64,000 bases of DNA, from contig DAIDKP010000007.1 in NCBI GenBank assembly GCA_027449965.1, forward strand, positions 62,001 through 126,000, given 5' to 3'. A program made the position numbers and the translations under genes. The DNA is from Acidobacteriaceae bacterium. Its GTDB lineage: Bacteria; Acidobacteriota; Terriglobia; Terriglobales; Acidobacteriaceae. Each line of letters starts with the position of its first letter. The first letter of the stretch is position 1. This document shows, one piece after another, positions 40,255-50,468 of the stretch. The notes beneath the pieces are model-generated. The model was not told where the DNA came from. It was given only the letters and a program-made list of their open reading frames with translations, and searched no databases.

Positions 40255-41127
40255 TTGGCTACGATCACAATGAAAGAACTGCTCGAAGCGGGCGTCCACT
40301 TTGGGCACCAGACCAAGCGCTGGGATCCGCGGATGAAGGAATACATCTTCGGCGAGCGCAACGGCATTTACATCATCGACCTGCAGAAGACGCTGAAGAT
40401 GTTCAAGGAAGCGTCAAAGTTCGTCACCGATCTTTGCAGCGATGGGCGCACGATTCTGTTTGTGGGCACCAAGCGTCAGGCGCAGGAAGCGATTGCCGAG
40501 GAGGCTACGCGCGCCGGAATGCCCTACATCAACCAGAGGTGGCTGGGAGGCCTGCTGACCAACTGGGTGACGGTACAGAAGTCGGTAAAGCGTCTGCAGG
40601 AACTCGACGAGATGGCCACCGATGGCCGTTATGATCTGCTGACCAAGAAGGAAGTCATCAAGCTGGAGCGGGAACGCAAGCACTTGCAGGCAAACCTGGC
40701 TGGCATTAAGACCATGAAGCGACTGCCCGATGCCATCTTTGTCGTCGATTCGAGCAACGAAGCGATCGCGGTCAAGGAAGCGAAGAAGCTGGGTATCACT
40801 GTGGTGGCCGTGGTGGACACCAACTGTGATCCTTCTCTGGTCGATTATGTGATTCCGGGCAATGACGACGCGCTGCGCGCTATTCGGCTCTTTACCTCGA
40901 AGATTGCCGAGTCGGCGGTTGAGGGTGTGAATCTCGTCGGTGATAAGCAGTTTGCCGAGGCCGAAACAGCCGCAGAGACCGCTGAAGAGCCGGTTGCAGC
41001 GGATATGGTTGCTGCCGAAGGCGATGAAGTCGATCTGGAAGCCGTTCTTGGCGGAGGCATTCGCAAGGCACCCGCAACGGTTTCGGTTATCTCCGAGGAG
41101 CCGGAGACCGCGGAATCGGCGCTGTAA
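40255..41127 (+). CDS. rpsB: 30S ribosomal protein S2
   Basis: [49 protein letters not shown] start preceded by AAGGAG. Confidence 0.97.
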   Translation: MATITMKELLEAGVHFGHQTKRWDPRMKEYIFGERNGIYIIDLQKTLKMFKEASKFVTDLCSDGRTILFVGTKRQAQEAIAEEATRAGMPYINQRWLGGLLTNWVTVQKSVKRLQELDEMATDGRYDLLTKKEVIKLERERKHLQANLAGIKTMKRLPDAIFVVDSSNEAIAVKEAKKLGITVVAVVDTNCDPSLVDYVIPGNDDALRAIRLFTSKIAESAVEGVNLVGDKQFAEAETAAETAEEPVAADMVAAEGDEVDLEAVLGGGIRKAPATVSVISEEPETAESAL

Positions 41128-41157
41128 TCGAGGGCACGACGCATGTCGTGTAGGAAC

Positions 41158-41192
41158 AGAGCGTGGCCGCCGGAATCAACGAGCCACGCTCT
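41158..41192 (+). other. Hairpin between rpsB and tsf
   Basis: Perfect 10-bp stem AGAGCGTGGC...GCCACGCTCT with weak T-tract. Confidence 0.55.
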
Positions 41193-41251
41193 TTGTGTGT
41201 AGGGAGGGTCTGCTTGAGCCGACCTTCCGGAACTCTAACAGAGGATGAAGG

Positions 41252-41908
41252 ATGACGACCGTGAGCGTAAAGATTGATGCAAAGCTGGTGAAGGATCTGC
41301 GTGAGAAGTCCGGTGCGCCAATGGGCGACTGCCTGAAAGCGCTTCAGGAATCCAACGGAGACATTGAGGGCGCATTTGTGGTTCTGCGGAAACGAGGTAT
41401 GGCCTCTGCGCAGAAGAAGGCTGCGCGAAGCACGAACGAGGGCGCGGTGGGGACGTATATTCACGCAGGCGGCAAGATTGGAGTGCTGCTGGAGGTGAAC
41501 TGCGAAAGCGATTTTGTCGCCCGCACCGACGATTTTCAGAATCTGCTGAAGGACATCGCAATGCATATCGCTGCCAGCGACCCGAAGTTTGTCCGTCCCG
41601 ACGATGTGACGCCCGAGGATCTGGATCGCGAGCGCGAGATTTACAAGGCTCAGGCCGCTGCGACGGGCAAGCCTGCCGCAGTGGTTGAGAAGATCGCCGA
41701 AGGCAAGATGGCCAAGTTCTACGAGGAAGTTTGCCTGCTGGAGCAGCCGTTCATCAAGGATCAGTCGATTGCGGTGAAGGAGCTGATTGCGCAGAAGGTG
41801 GGCAAGCTGGGCGAGAACATTACGGTACGTCGGTTCGCGCGCTTCAAGGTGGGCGACCCGAACTGGACCGTAGCGACGACGAAATTGGTGGAAGCGGCAG
41901 CCGAGTAA
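41252..41908 (+). CDS. tsf: Elongation factor Ts
   Basis: VKDLREKSGAPMGDCLKALQESNGDIEGAFVVLRKRGMASAQKKAARSTNEGAVGTYIHAGGKIGVLLEVNCESDFVAR. Confidence 0.97.
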   Translation: MTTVSVKIDAKLVKDLREKSGAPMGDCLKALQESNGDIEGAFVVLRKRGMASAQKKAARSTNEGAVGTYIHAGGKIGVLLEVNCESDFVARTDDFQNLLKDIAMHIAASDPKFVRPDDVTPEDLDREREIYKAQAAATGKPAAVVEKIAEGKMAKFYEEVCLLEQPFIKDQSIAVKELIAQKVGKLGENITVRRFARFKVGDPNWTVATTKLVEAAAE

Positions 41909-41933
41909 CCAGGCAGGCTGAAACCGAGGTTGG

Positions 41934-41981
41934 AAACGCATCCGGAAACGCTGCAAAGCGATGCCGGATGCGTTTGCTTTT
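41934..41981 (+). terminator. Terminator after tsf
   Basis: Perfect 12-bp stem AAACGCATCCGG...CCGGATGCGTTT followed by GCTTTT. Confidence 0.75.
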
Positions 41982-42061
41982 GGCAGGATTTGTTACTGCG
42001 GGCGTGGAGCGGTTAGTATGGTCCGGACGCAGGCAGGGAGCAAAAGGGAGGGTTGAACAGG

Positions 42062-44824
42062 ATGGAGTGGATGCGGCGGGTGATAACGATACCAGTGGTG
42101 GCGATTGTGGGTGTGGCTTCCATGGCGGGGCAGATATTTGCCGGGCAGGCTCTGCTGGCGCAGGTTCCGGCACGGGTGGAGATTGGCGACGGGTGGACAA
42201 TGCAGGATGCGGCGAAGGTGACGGCGCAGCCGGCGGAGATTGCCTCCGATCGCGTGGATGTGAAGAGCTGGTATATCGCGGTGGTGCCGGGGACGGTGCT
42301 GACGACGCTGGTGCATGCGGGCGTCTATCCGGAGCCGCTGTATGGGGAGAACAATCGACCGAACCATATTCCGGAGACGCTGAACAAGACATCGTACTGG
42401 TATCGGACGGTGTTCGATGTGCCCGAGAGCTATCGCGGACGGCGGATATGGCTGAATTTTGCGGGGATCAATTACTCGGCGGACGTTTGGCTGAACGGGA
42501 AGCAGGTTGGCTCAATGAAGGGCGCGTTTCGGCGCGGGCGGTTCGACGTGACCGGGCTGGTGGCACCGGGTGGGCGCGGGATTCTGGCGGTGCATGTGTG
42601 GCCGCAGCCGCATCCGGGCGTGCCGCATGAGCACACAATTGCGGACGGGATGGGCGGGAACGGCGGCGTGACGGCGCTGGATGGGCCGACGTTTCTGTCG
42701 ACGATCGGGTGGGACTGGATTCCGGCGATTCGCGACCGCGACACGGGGATATGGGACCATGTGACGCTGTCGGCGACGGGTCCGGTGGTGGTGCGCGATC
42801 CGCTGGTGACGACGGATTTGCCGCTGCCGAGGACGGATTCGACGGACATTGCGATCCAGACGACGCTGCGGAATGTGACGGACGCGCCGGTTGCGGGCGT
42901 GCTGCGCGCGGAGTTTGGCGAGGTGATGGTGGAGACGCCGGTCACGATTCCGGCGCATGGTGAGCAGGTGGTGCGGATGGACCCGAAGACGCAGCCGAAG
43001 CTGCATGTGGAGCATCCGCTGCTGTGGTGGCCGAATGGATATGGGCCGCAGAATCTGTATACGATGCACCTGAGTTTTGAAGCGGGCGGGGTGACGTCTG
43101 ACGAGACGAGCTTTGATGTTGGCGTGCGGAAGATCACGTATACGGTGCCGGATTCGGAGAACCTGACGGTGTCGGTGAATGGGGTGCGCATCTTTCTGCG
43201 CGGCGGCGACTGGGGCCTGGATGAGGCGATGAAGCGGATTCCGCGCGAGCGGCTGGACGCGGAGATTTACATGCACAAGCTGGCGAATCTGAACATGATT
43301 CGCAACTGGGTGGGGCAGAGCACGGATGAGGATTTTTATGAGCTGTGCGACAAGTACGGGATTCTGCTGTGGGATGAGTTTTTCCAGCCGAATCCGTCGG
43401 ATGGGCCGAATCCGGATGATCTGCCGACGTATATCGCGAATGTGAGGGACAAGGTGCTGCGCTACAGGAACCATCCTTCGATTGCGATCTGGTGCGCGCG
43501 GAACGAGGGGTATCCGCCGAAGGAAATTGACGACCAGTTGCGGACGCTGCTGGCGGAACTGGAGCCGACGCGGCTGTATCAGCCGAGTTCGACGGCGGGT
43601 CGCGGAGTGAATTCCGGCGGGCCGTACTGGTGGCGCGCGCCGCGCTACTATTACCAGTACTCGGAGGCGTTCAAGACGGAGATCGGAAGCACGTCGATTC
43701 CAACGATGGAGAGCGTGCAGGGGATGATGCCGGCGAAGGACTGGGTGGAGATCAACGACGACTGGGCGGAGCATGACCTGGCGCGCGGAGCTTCGCATGG
43801 AGACACGTATCCGGCGACGCTCGGGGCGCGGTACGGGAAGATCGCGAACATGGCCGATTTTGTGCGCAAGAGCCAGTTGGCGAACTACGAAGCGTTTCGC
43901 GCCATGTATGAGGGGCGCGAGGCGCGGCTGTTCAATCCTTCGACGGCGGTGATTACGTGGATGAGCAATCCGGCGCAGCCGAGCTTTGTGTGGCAGCTTT
44001 ACCATCACGATCTGGAGCCGAATGCCTCGCTGTTTGCCGTGAAAGAGGCGTGCGAGATGGTGCATGTGCAGTTGAACGAGGGTGACGGCGAGCTGCAGGT
44101 GATCAACAACGAGCCGACGGTGCTGAAGGGCGCGAAGGTGCATGAGTGGGTGTATGCATTCGACGGGTCGCTGAAGTATGAGCATGATTTTCCGGTGACG
44201 GGGCCAGCCAGCTCGGCGATCAGCGTGGGGCGGATCGATCCGGTGGACGGCGACTGGCACTGGCCGAAGGACCTGGGGCCGGTGCACTTTGTGCGGCTGG
44301 AGCTGACGGACGCGAGCGGGCAACTGCTGAGCCGGAACTTCTATTGGCGCGCGCCGGAGACGGACCCGGACAATCTGTCGGCGATGGACACGATGCCGAC
44401 GGCCGTGCTGACGGCGCGGGCGGTGCGGCAGGACGTGAATGGCCGGCTGCATGTGACGGTGACGCTGACGAATCCGGGGCAGACGATTGCGGTGATGGCG
44501 CATGTGCAGTTGAGGCGGCACCTGGCGGCGGATCGCGAGGGTGTGCGCGTGCTGCCGGTTTTCTATAGCGATAACTACGTGACGCTGACGCAGGGCGAGA
44601 GCCGCGTGATCGAGATGGATACGGACGCGAGCGAACTGATGGGGCAGGATCCGCTGGTGGTGGTGGATGGGTGGAATGTGGGCGTGGCGGCGGATGCGGA
44701 TTCGCCGGTGCCGGTGGAGCTGAATGTGAATGCGCAGGTGGACCACTGGCCGCAGACGGGACTGCCGATTGTGGCGCATACGTGGAAGGACAGGCCGATG
44801 GTGGCGGTGGCACCGGCTCAGTGA
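42062..44824 (+). CDS. Glycoside hydrolase family 2 protein (exo-beta-glucosaminidase/mannosidase-like), secreted
   Basis: Signal peptide; TSYWYRTVFDVPESYRGRRIWLNFAGINYSADVWLNGKQVGSMKGAFRRGRFDVT; MIRNWVGQSTDEDFYELCDKYGILLWDEFF; IAIWCARNEGYPP. Confidence 0.9.
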   Translation: MEWMRRVITIPVVAIVGVASMAGQIFAGQALLAQVPARVEIGDGWTMQDAAKVTAQPAEIASDRVDVKSWYIAVVPGTVLTTLVHAGVYPEPLYGENNRPNHIPETLNKTSYWYRTVFDVPESYRGRRIWLNFAGINYSADVWLNGKQVGSMKGAFRRGRFDVTGLVAPGGRGILAVHVWPQPHPGVPHEHTIADGMGGNGGVTALDGPTFLSTIGWDWIPAIRDRDTGIWDHVTLSATGPVVVRDPLVTTDLPLPRTDSTDIAIQTTLRNVTDAPVAGVLRAEFGEVMVETPVTIPAHGEQVVRMDPKTQPKLHVEHPLLWWPNGYGPQNLYTMHLSFEAGGVTSDETSFDVGVRKITYTVPDSENLTVSVNGVRIFLRGGDWGLDEAMKRIPRERLDAEIYMHKLANLNMIRNWVGQSTDEDFYELCDKYGILLWDEFFQPNPSDGPNPDDLPTYIANVRDKVLRYRNHPSIAIWCARNEGYPPKEIDDQLRTLLAELEPTRLYQPSSTAGRGVNSGGPYWWRAPRYYYQYSEAFKTEIGSTSIPTMESVQGMMPAKDWVEINDDWAEHDLARGASHGDTYPATLGARYGKIANMADFVRKSQLANYEAFRAMYEGREARLFNPSTAVITWMSNPAQPSFVWQLYHHDLEPNASLFAVKEACEMVHVQLNEGDGELQVINNEPTVLKGAKVHEWVYAFDGSLKYEHDFPVTGPASSAISVGRIDPVDGDWHWPKDLGPVHFVRLELTDASGQLLSRNFYWRAPETDPDNLSAMDTMPTAVLTARAVRQDVNGRLHVTVTLTNPGQTIAVMAHVQLRRHLAADREGVRVLPVFYSDNYVTLTQGESRVIEMDTDASELMGQDPLVVVDGWNVGVAADADSPVPVELNVNAQVDHWPQTGLPIVAHTWKDRPMVAVAPAQ

Positions 44825-44944
44825 GCGCGGGCCGGCTGGCCTTCGAATAGCTTAGCCGGAAGCACAAATACTTCACTCCTCAAGGTTCGATCCGCAAACG
44901 GAATTGATTGCCTTAAGGCGCAAAGCGTGATACTAAAGTGGGCC

Positions 44945-45445
44945 ATGATGGATGAAAACAGATTTGAACCTGAGTGGATAAGGCGGCGCAATCAAGATCG
45001 CGCTGAGGTAACGAAACGTGCGGAGATGGTGGCGCTGAAAAACAAGTCGGAGGAAGCGCTTATGGACGGGCACTCTGCACAGTTCTGCATGGAGTTCCTG
45101 CGGCAATTGGAGAGTAACCTCGGTTATCCAACTGAGGTCTCGTCGAGCTTAAGCGCGGGGGCAACGCCAGAAACAGGACCGCAGATATACATGGTGACAT
45201 TGCGTGGCACTGCTCCGGAGCATCGAATGCTAACTGTTCGTATTCAGTTCTTGAAACCGCGTGCCGACGATATCCGCATTCTTCTGTTCGGTGCCGAGAG
45301 CGTGAGTATTCGATTGGCGCCCTTGTGGAGTGGGGACGGCGTTGGAGCGGTTCTGTCGACTGCCTCGTCTCCGGTTGCAGCTCGTCAGTTGGCGGAGCTA
45401 TTGGCCGAAGATTGGGTTAAACGTGTATGCCCTGAACCCCAATAA
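44945..45445 (+). CDS. Uncharacterised protein
   Basis: ORF MMDENRFEPEWIRRRNQDRAEVTKRAEMVALKNKSEEAL...; no recognised domain, compositionally normal protein. Confidence 0.55.
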   Translation: MMDENRFEPEWIRRRNQDRAEVTKRAEMVALKNKSEEALMDGHSAQFCMEFLRQLESNLGYPTEVSSSLSAGATPETGPQIYMVTLRGTAPEHRMLTVRIQFLKPRADDIRILLFGAESVSIRLAPLWSGDGVGAVLSTASSPVAARQLAELLAEDWVKRVCPEPQ

Positions 45446-45624
45446 CGCCCTCGCGCTTATAGCCGGGCAAAATGGTGTTTTGAATTCGAGAAAGCGCCGC
45501 TTTTACATGTTCTCTCGTGTCTCTGTATGTAGTTTGACTCAAAGAACGTATATGACTCCTGCTCGCTAGATAATTGAACCTACTTCGCGCAAATTCTAAA
45601 TTGCGTTTTGTCGAAGTTGCGGCG

Positions 45625-46740
45625 TCAGGCGCCGATGCGGGTGCGGAGCCAGCGCTGGGCGGGGCGTTCGACGAGGTGGAAGGTGGCGATGGCGATCGAG
45701 ATGAGCAGGGCGTAGCTGATCCAGGGGTCGAAGCGGGCAAGGCCGAGTGTTTTCAGGATGCCGCTCTGGTGGAGCAGGTTCCAGAGGTTGAAGTGGAGCA
45801 GGTAGAGGCAGTAGCTGGCCTCGCCGACGAAGACCAGCGGCGCGAGGCCGAAGAAGCGCGAGAGCGTGTTTTCGCCCGCGAGGCCGAGGATCATGGCACC
45901 GAAGATGGGGATGAGCAGGCCGTCGTGGAGCATGGCGTAGGGCAGGCGCGGCTCGTGCATGAGCGTGACGTAGAGGCAGGCAAAGCCGGCTAGGCCGAGG
46001 ACGAGGCGCAGGCGGCTCGTCCTCGGGATGCGCGCGTCGAGCGAGGCGAGGAAGACGCCGAAGACGAAGCCGGGCAGGTGAGGCAGCGGGGTGAACTTGA
46101 GCGCCTGAAGCCAGATGCCGTAAGAGAAGCGGTTGGGCCAGGGGATGTGGTCGGGGCTGAGCAGGACGTAGAGCGCGCCGGGCACGATGCCAGCCACCCA
46201 AAGCCCGCCCAGCAACAGCAACAATCCCCGCATCGTCGTCGGGCGCTTGCGAGCGGCGAGCCAGGGAAAAATCAGGTAAAAGAAGGCCTCGGCGGACATG
46301 GTCCAGGCGGGCGTGTTCCAGAAGGTGGCAATCTTCGGGATCCAGCCCTGAAGCAGGAGCGGCGTGAGGACGAGGCCGGTGACGAAGAGCGCGTGGGAGT
46401 GGGCGCGGTATTCGGCGAAGACCATGCGGAAGCCGAGGATGAGGCTGAGCAGGTAGACGGGGTAGAGCCGGGTCCAGCGGGCTTTCCAGAAGCGGACGGG
46501 GTCAAGGCGACCGGCGCGGGCGCGTTCCGCATAGTTATACGCCAGCACAAAGCCGGAGAGCATGATGAAGAAGCTCACCGAGATGTAGCCAGCATTGACG
46601 ATGGGCGCAAACGGCCCAAACCACAATGGATTGGAAAAGTGGAAGAAGACGATATTCAGCGCTGCAAAACAGCGCAGCCCGGTCAGGGCATCGAGACGAG
46701 CAGGCTTGGTAACTTCCACAGAGATTGGACTCGATTGCAA
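45625..46740 (-). CDS. Acyltransferase 3 family protein (OafA/YrhL-like)
   Basis: RLDALTGLRCFAALNIVFFHFSNPLW..GYISVSFFIMLSGFVLAYNY; multiple TM helices. Confidence 0.93.
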   Translation of the reverse strand: MQSSPISVEVTKPARLDALTGLRCFAALNIVFFHFSNPLWFGPFAPIVNAGYISVSFFIMLSGFVLAYNYAERARAGRLDPVRFWKARWTRLYPVYLLSLILGFRMVFAEYRAHSHALFVTGLVLTPLLLQGWIPKIATFWNTPAWTMSAEAFFYLIFPWLAARKRPTTMRGLLLLLGGLWVAGIVPGALYVLLSPDHIPWPNRFSYGIWLQALKFTPLPHLPGFVFGVFLASLDARIPRTSRLRLVLGLAGFACLYVTLMHEPRLPYAMLHDGLLIPIFGAMILGLAGENTLSRFFGLAPLVFVGEASYCLYLLHFNLWNLLHQSGILKTLGLARFDPWISYALLISIAIATFHLVERPAQRWLRTRIGA

Positions 46741-46782
46741 GAGATTGGGAGCAGGAAAGTGGTGAAGAACTCCATGCAGCGC

Positions 46783-47487
46783 TTAACTGGTAACCAGTGA
46801 TCCCACCTTTTCGCCCAGCACCACGCGGCGAATATTTCCCGGCTCATTCATATTGAAGATCACCATGGGAAGATTGTTGTCCTTGCAAAGGCTCACCGCA
46901 GTCAGGTCCATCACCTTCAGCCCCTGCTTCAAAATGTCCATATAGGTGATCTCGTCGTACTTGACCGCATCCTTGAACAGCATGGGATCTGCGCTGTAGA
47001 TACCCTCAACCTTGGTCGCCTTCAGCAGCACGTTCGCCTTGATCTCCATGGCGCGCAGCGAGGCCGCGGTATCGGTTGAGAAAAACGGGTTACCAATTCC
47101 AGCCGCAAAGATCACAACGCGGCCCTTTTCCAGATGGCGCACAGCGCGGCGGCGAATGTACGGCTCCGCCACCTGATTCATGGCTATCGCTGTCATTACC
47201 CGGCAAGGGACACCGTGCTTTTCAATCGCATCCTGTAAGGCGATGGCATTGATGACGGTCGAAAGCATGCCCATGTTATCGGCGCTCACGCGGTCCATTT
47301 CCTTGGCGGTTTCGGTGACTCCTCGAAAGAAATTTCCGCCACCGACAACCACGGCAACTTCCACGCCGAGCGCACGAACTTCCGCGATTTCTGAGGTAAT
47401 GTCGATGACACGCTGTGCGTCGAGACCAAAGCCGCGCGCCCCTGCCAGAGCTTCGCCAGAGAGCTTGAGAACGATCCTTTTATACAT
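46783..47487 (-). CDS. pyrH: UMP kinase
   Basis: [73 protein letters not shown]. Confidence 0.96.
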   Translation of the reverse strand: MYKRIVLKLSGEALAGARGFGLDAQRVIDITSEIAEVRALGVEVAVVVGGGNFFRGVTETAKEMDRVSADNMGMLSTVINAIALQDAIEKHGVPCRVMTAIAMNQVAEPYIRRRAVRHLEKGRVVIFAAGIGNPFFSTDTAASLRAMEIKANVLLKATKVEGIYSADPMLFKDAVKYDEITYMDILKQGLKVMDLTAVSLCKDNNLPMVIFNMNEPGNIRRVVLGEKVGSLVTS

Positions 47488-47570
47488 GTCTTTTTGAGTA
47501 TCGCATACGCTCGCCGCCGAAAGAACAGGTGTATCTTCAGCCCAGTGGAAGGACGTGGTCCGAACGCAAA

Positions 47571-47594
47571 ACGGGGCAGCCAAAGCTGCCCCGT
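47571..47594 (-). terminator. Terminator downstream of beta-propeller gene 1
   Basis: ACGGGGCAGC-caaa-GCTGCCCCGT followed on the minus strand by TTTT. Confidence 0.75.
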
Positions 47595-47619
47595 GTAGAT
47601 TCGCTTCTTCGCATTCACG

Positions 47620-48873
47620 TTACGGCTGATTCACCTGAATGGCATGGTTACCACGCGGAATCGAGACCACAGCCGTTGGAGCCGCAACCGAAGGATACGG
47701 ACCGTTCTGGCCAGGCGTCAGCGTTCCTGTGCTTCCGTTGATCTGGAATGTGGTGGTCGAGTTGTCCAGCAGATTTGCCGTGATGACGTAACGGCCAAAT
47801 CCAGGATCAACAACCACTGAAACCGGTGCTGTAGCCGTCGCATTCGACTGTGTCCCTGTGGTGTTCACAGCTGCAGTCGGTGTGCCGGTGGCCAGCGTAA
47901 TCTCATACGCCGAAACCGTATTATCCAGCTCATTGGTCACATAGAGATAGATGCCACGAGGATCGATGGTGATCGCAGATGGCTCATTGCCGGTTTTGAA
48001 TGGGCCGTTGATCAGTGGCAGCAGCAGACCATTGGACTCGATGGTGTAAGCAATAATCTCGTTCTGGGCAAAGTCGGTGACGTAGACAAAGCGGCTTGTC
48101 GGGTCAACCACCATCCCGCTCGGCTTCACGCCAGCGTACTCCGGGCTGCCGCTGATGGCTGTCAGCTGGCCCGAGGGCGTGGAGCTGAAGGAGTAAATAT
48201 AGCCGAGGCCGGCAGTCGGATCATTGGTGGTGACGAAGACGCGCAACCCGGTTGTTCCGGCAGCGGTCGGGGTGACCGAGTTGACGGGCCAGTTCGGCGT
48301 GGACTGTACCGAGGTCGGATTCACGCCAATCGGCCAGTACGAAAGACTGCCATTCTGAATCGGATTGCCGAGCGTACCGTCCGAGTTCATCGGAAAGACA
48401 GCCAGCGAGCCACCGTTGCAGGTTGCGGCGGAAGCGATAGCGGTGGTGCAGCCAGGCTGGTACTGGCTGACGACAAAAAGCAGCGTGGCCGCGTTGTTGG
48501 TTGAGACAAATACCGGAGTGCTTCCAACGTTAGCCAGAGAATAGGTGTTTTTCTGCTGGAGCAGGCCATCGTTGTCCACATAAAAGTTGACCAGGTTGTT
48601 GCTCCCCTGGTTGACAACGTAAATGTTGTGGTAGAGCTGCGAGATCGCCATCGAGACCGGCTTCGTGCCGCCGGAAGAGACGATCGAACCAATCTGGCTG
48701 AGCGCGCCGGAGACGCGGTCAATCTCAAAGACCTCCATCTGGCCGGGATCGGCTTTGCTGCCCGAGACGTAGACAAAATCGATTGTGACCGGGTTGCAGG
48801 CGGTAAACAGGCTTGCAGCAACGAACGCGCCCGCCAGAACCAAAGTTGCCTGACCGAGTTTCTTGAACTTCAT
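47620..48873 (-). CDS. Lactonase-like beta-propeller lipoprotein (paralog 1)
   Basis: Lipobox SLFTAC; repeated YVVNQGSNNLVNFYVDNDG, YVTDFAQNEIIAYTIESNG, YVTNELDNTVSAYEI blades. Confidence 0.85.
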   Translation of the reverse strand: MKFKKLGQATLVLAGAFVAASLFTACNPVTIDFVYVSGSKADPGQMEVFEIDRVSGALSQIGSIVSSGGTKPVSMAISQLYHNIYVVNQGSNNLVNFYVDNDGLLQQKNTYSLANVGSTPVFVSTNNAATLLFVVSQYQPGCTTAIASAATCNGGSLAVFPMNSDGTLGNPIQNGSLSYWPIGVNPTSVQSTPNWPVNSVTPTAAGTTGLRVFVTTNDPTAGLGYIYSFSSTPSGQLTAISGSPEYAGVKPSGMVVDPTSRFVYVTDFAQNEIIAYTIESNGLLLPLINGPFKTGNEPSAITIDPRGIYLYVTNELDNTVSAYEITLATGTPTAAVNTTGTQSNATATAPVSVVVDPGFGRYVITANLLDNSTTTFQINGSTGTLTPGQNGPYPSVAAPTAVVSIPRGNHAIQVNQP

Positions 48874-49032
48874 GAGCTTCCTTCGTGGCAGGCCGGTCGA
48901 GTGGCCTGGAAAACTGAGTGAATGATGATCCGATCTTATTGTAAAAGGTGAGATCGGCGTTGCACGATGCCCGCGAGGAATCCGGTCTTCCGGATCGGCC
49001 TGCGCGCGGAATGGAGATGTTGACTCATATGA

Positions 49033-50271
49033 CTAGTGGATCGATCCCGCATGTGGAACTCCTACGATGGCCGTCGGCTGCACCATCGAGGGATAAGGCG
49101 AATTCTGTGTGTTCACAAGTGCTCCCGATGTCTTGCTGATCTGGAAGCCGCTCATGTTGTTGCCAAGAAAGTTTGCGGTATAGACAAAGCCCAGGGCATG
49201 TGGATCGGGCAGCACCGCATCCGGATAGGTGCCCACTGCATAGGTTCCGGTCGGTGTCAGCACTCCACTCGCGCTGGTGGAGTACATCTTCAGCGTCGAA
49301 TCGCCGGCATTGGCGACATAGAGATTTCCAAAAGTATCCAGAGCCATCGAGAGCGGAAGGCTACCGGAAGCCGTTGTCGCCACCGGGGTCGGAACTCCAG
49401 ATTGCACGGAGTACGTGGTAATCTGCCCCAGCTTGTTGTCTGCCACATAAAGATAGCTGCTGGTGGAATCACTGGCCATCGCCGAAGGAAGATTCCCGCT
49501 CAGGATCGGCTGACCGTTATTCAACTCGGTCACTGTTCCGTCCGAATTTACCTGGAACGCAAACAAATAGCCCTGGGAACTGCTCGGATACGTGCTGGGA
49601 TTTGTCGTCGTGCTGTTCGTCGTCGGAGTGTAGGCTGACACATACACATATTTGCCGTTGGCCAGCACATTGACCGCCGTTGGCGTCACCACCGTCTTGG
49701 CATTGGTCGGCGAAACCTGCAAAGGCCAGTAATTCGGACTCGCATCGCTGTTAAAGATCGGATTGCTCGGCTGCCCGCTTGAGTTCACGGAATAGACAGC
49801 AAGATCCCCGGGGCAGGGATTCGTCGATGCACAACTGGGAATCGGCGAATACGTATCCGCGGTGTAAAGATACGTGCCCTGCGCGTTGATCGCCATCGCT
49901 ACCGGAAACGATCCTGCTGTGTTCACTGTGTTTTGGGGATACAGCTTGCCATCTGTACCGATACCCATCTGCACGATATCGTTGTCGTCTTCGTTGACTA
50001 CATACAGATTCAGATGATCCGGGGAAACTGCCTCCGCCACCGGATTTCGTCCCCCCGAAGGAAACGGCGAGGTAGGGATCGGACGCAGAACGCCAGATTC
50101 GGAGTTGACCTCCAAAACCTGGATCTGCCCGGGAACCTGCTGATTCGATGCAACGTAAAGAAAGTCCACCGTCAGCGTGCTTGTGTACTGCTGACAAGCG
50201 GTGAACAGGGTCGCTGTAGCAAGCGCGACTGTTGCGATCAATGCGACCTGTGCGGGTTTACCGAACTTCAT
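49033..50271 (-). CDS. Lactonase-like beta-propeller lipoprotein (paralog 2)
   Basis: Lipobox TLFTAC; VDFLYVASNQQVPGQIQVLEVNSESGVL; YVADNKLGQITTYSVQSG, YVANAGDSTLKMYSTS blades. Confidence 0.85.
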   Translation of the reverse strand: MKFGKPAQVALIATVALATATLFTACQQYTSTLTVDFLYVASNQQVPGQIQVLEVNSESGVLRPIPTSPFPSGGRNPVAEAVSPDHLNLYVVNEDDNDIVQMGIGTDGKLYPQNTVNTAGSFPVAMAINAQGTYLYTADTYSPIPSCASTNPCPGDLAVYSVNSSGQPSNPIFNSDASPNYWPLQVSPTNAKTVVTPTAVNVLANGKYVYVSAYTPTTNSTTTNPSTYPSSSQGYLFAFQVNSDGTVTELNNGQPILSGNLPSAMASDSTSSYLYVADNKLGQITTYSVQSGVPTPVATTASGSLPLSMALDTFGNLYVANAGDSTLKMYSTSASGVLTPTGTYAVGTYPDAVLPDPHALGFVYTANFLGNNMSGFQISKTSGALVNTQNSPYPSMVQPTAIVGVPHAGSIH

Positions 50272-50468
50272 GCCTATCCTTCATCCCGAACGACACTCGC
50301 CGACGGGGTAGCCTGACTTCAGTTTCCGATCCTGGCCATCTGCCTTGCCAGTCTTCGGTTCATGCCTGCTCCGTTGCTGCAATCTGCATCCGGGTAGGGT
50401 ATTTTGTTTCGTGAGAGCATTTGGCAATTGCCCCATGCTCTCACGGGTATCACGCTCGTGGAAAATGA

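Noticed and set aside
42512-44779. 755-aa antisense ORF across the GH2 gene
   Set aside because: R/H/P-rich low-complexity translation caused by NNG-biased codons on the coding strand; the sense ORF has clear GH2 motifs.
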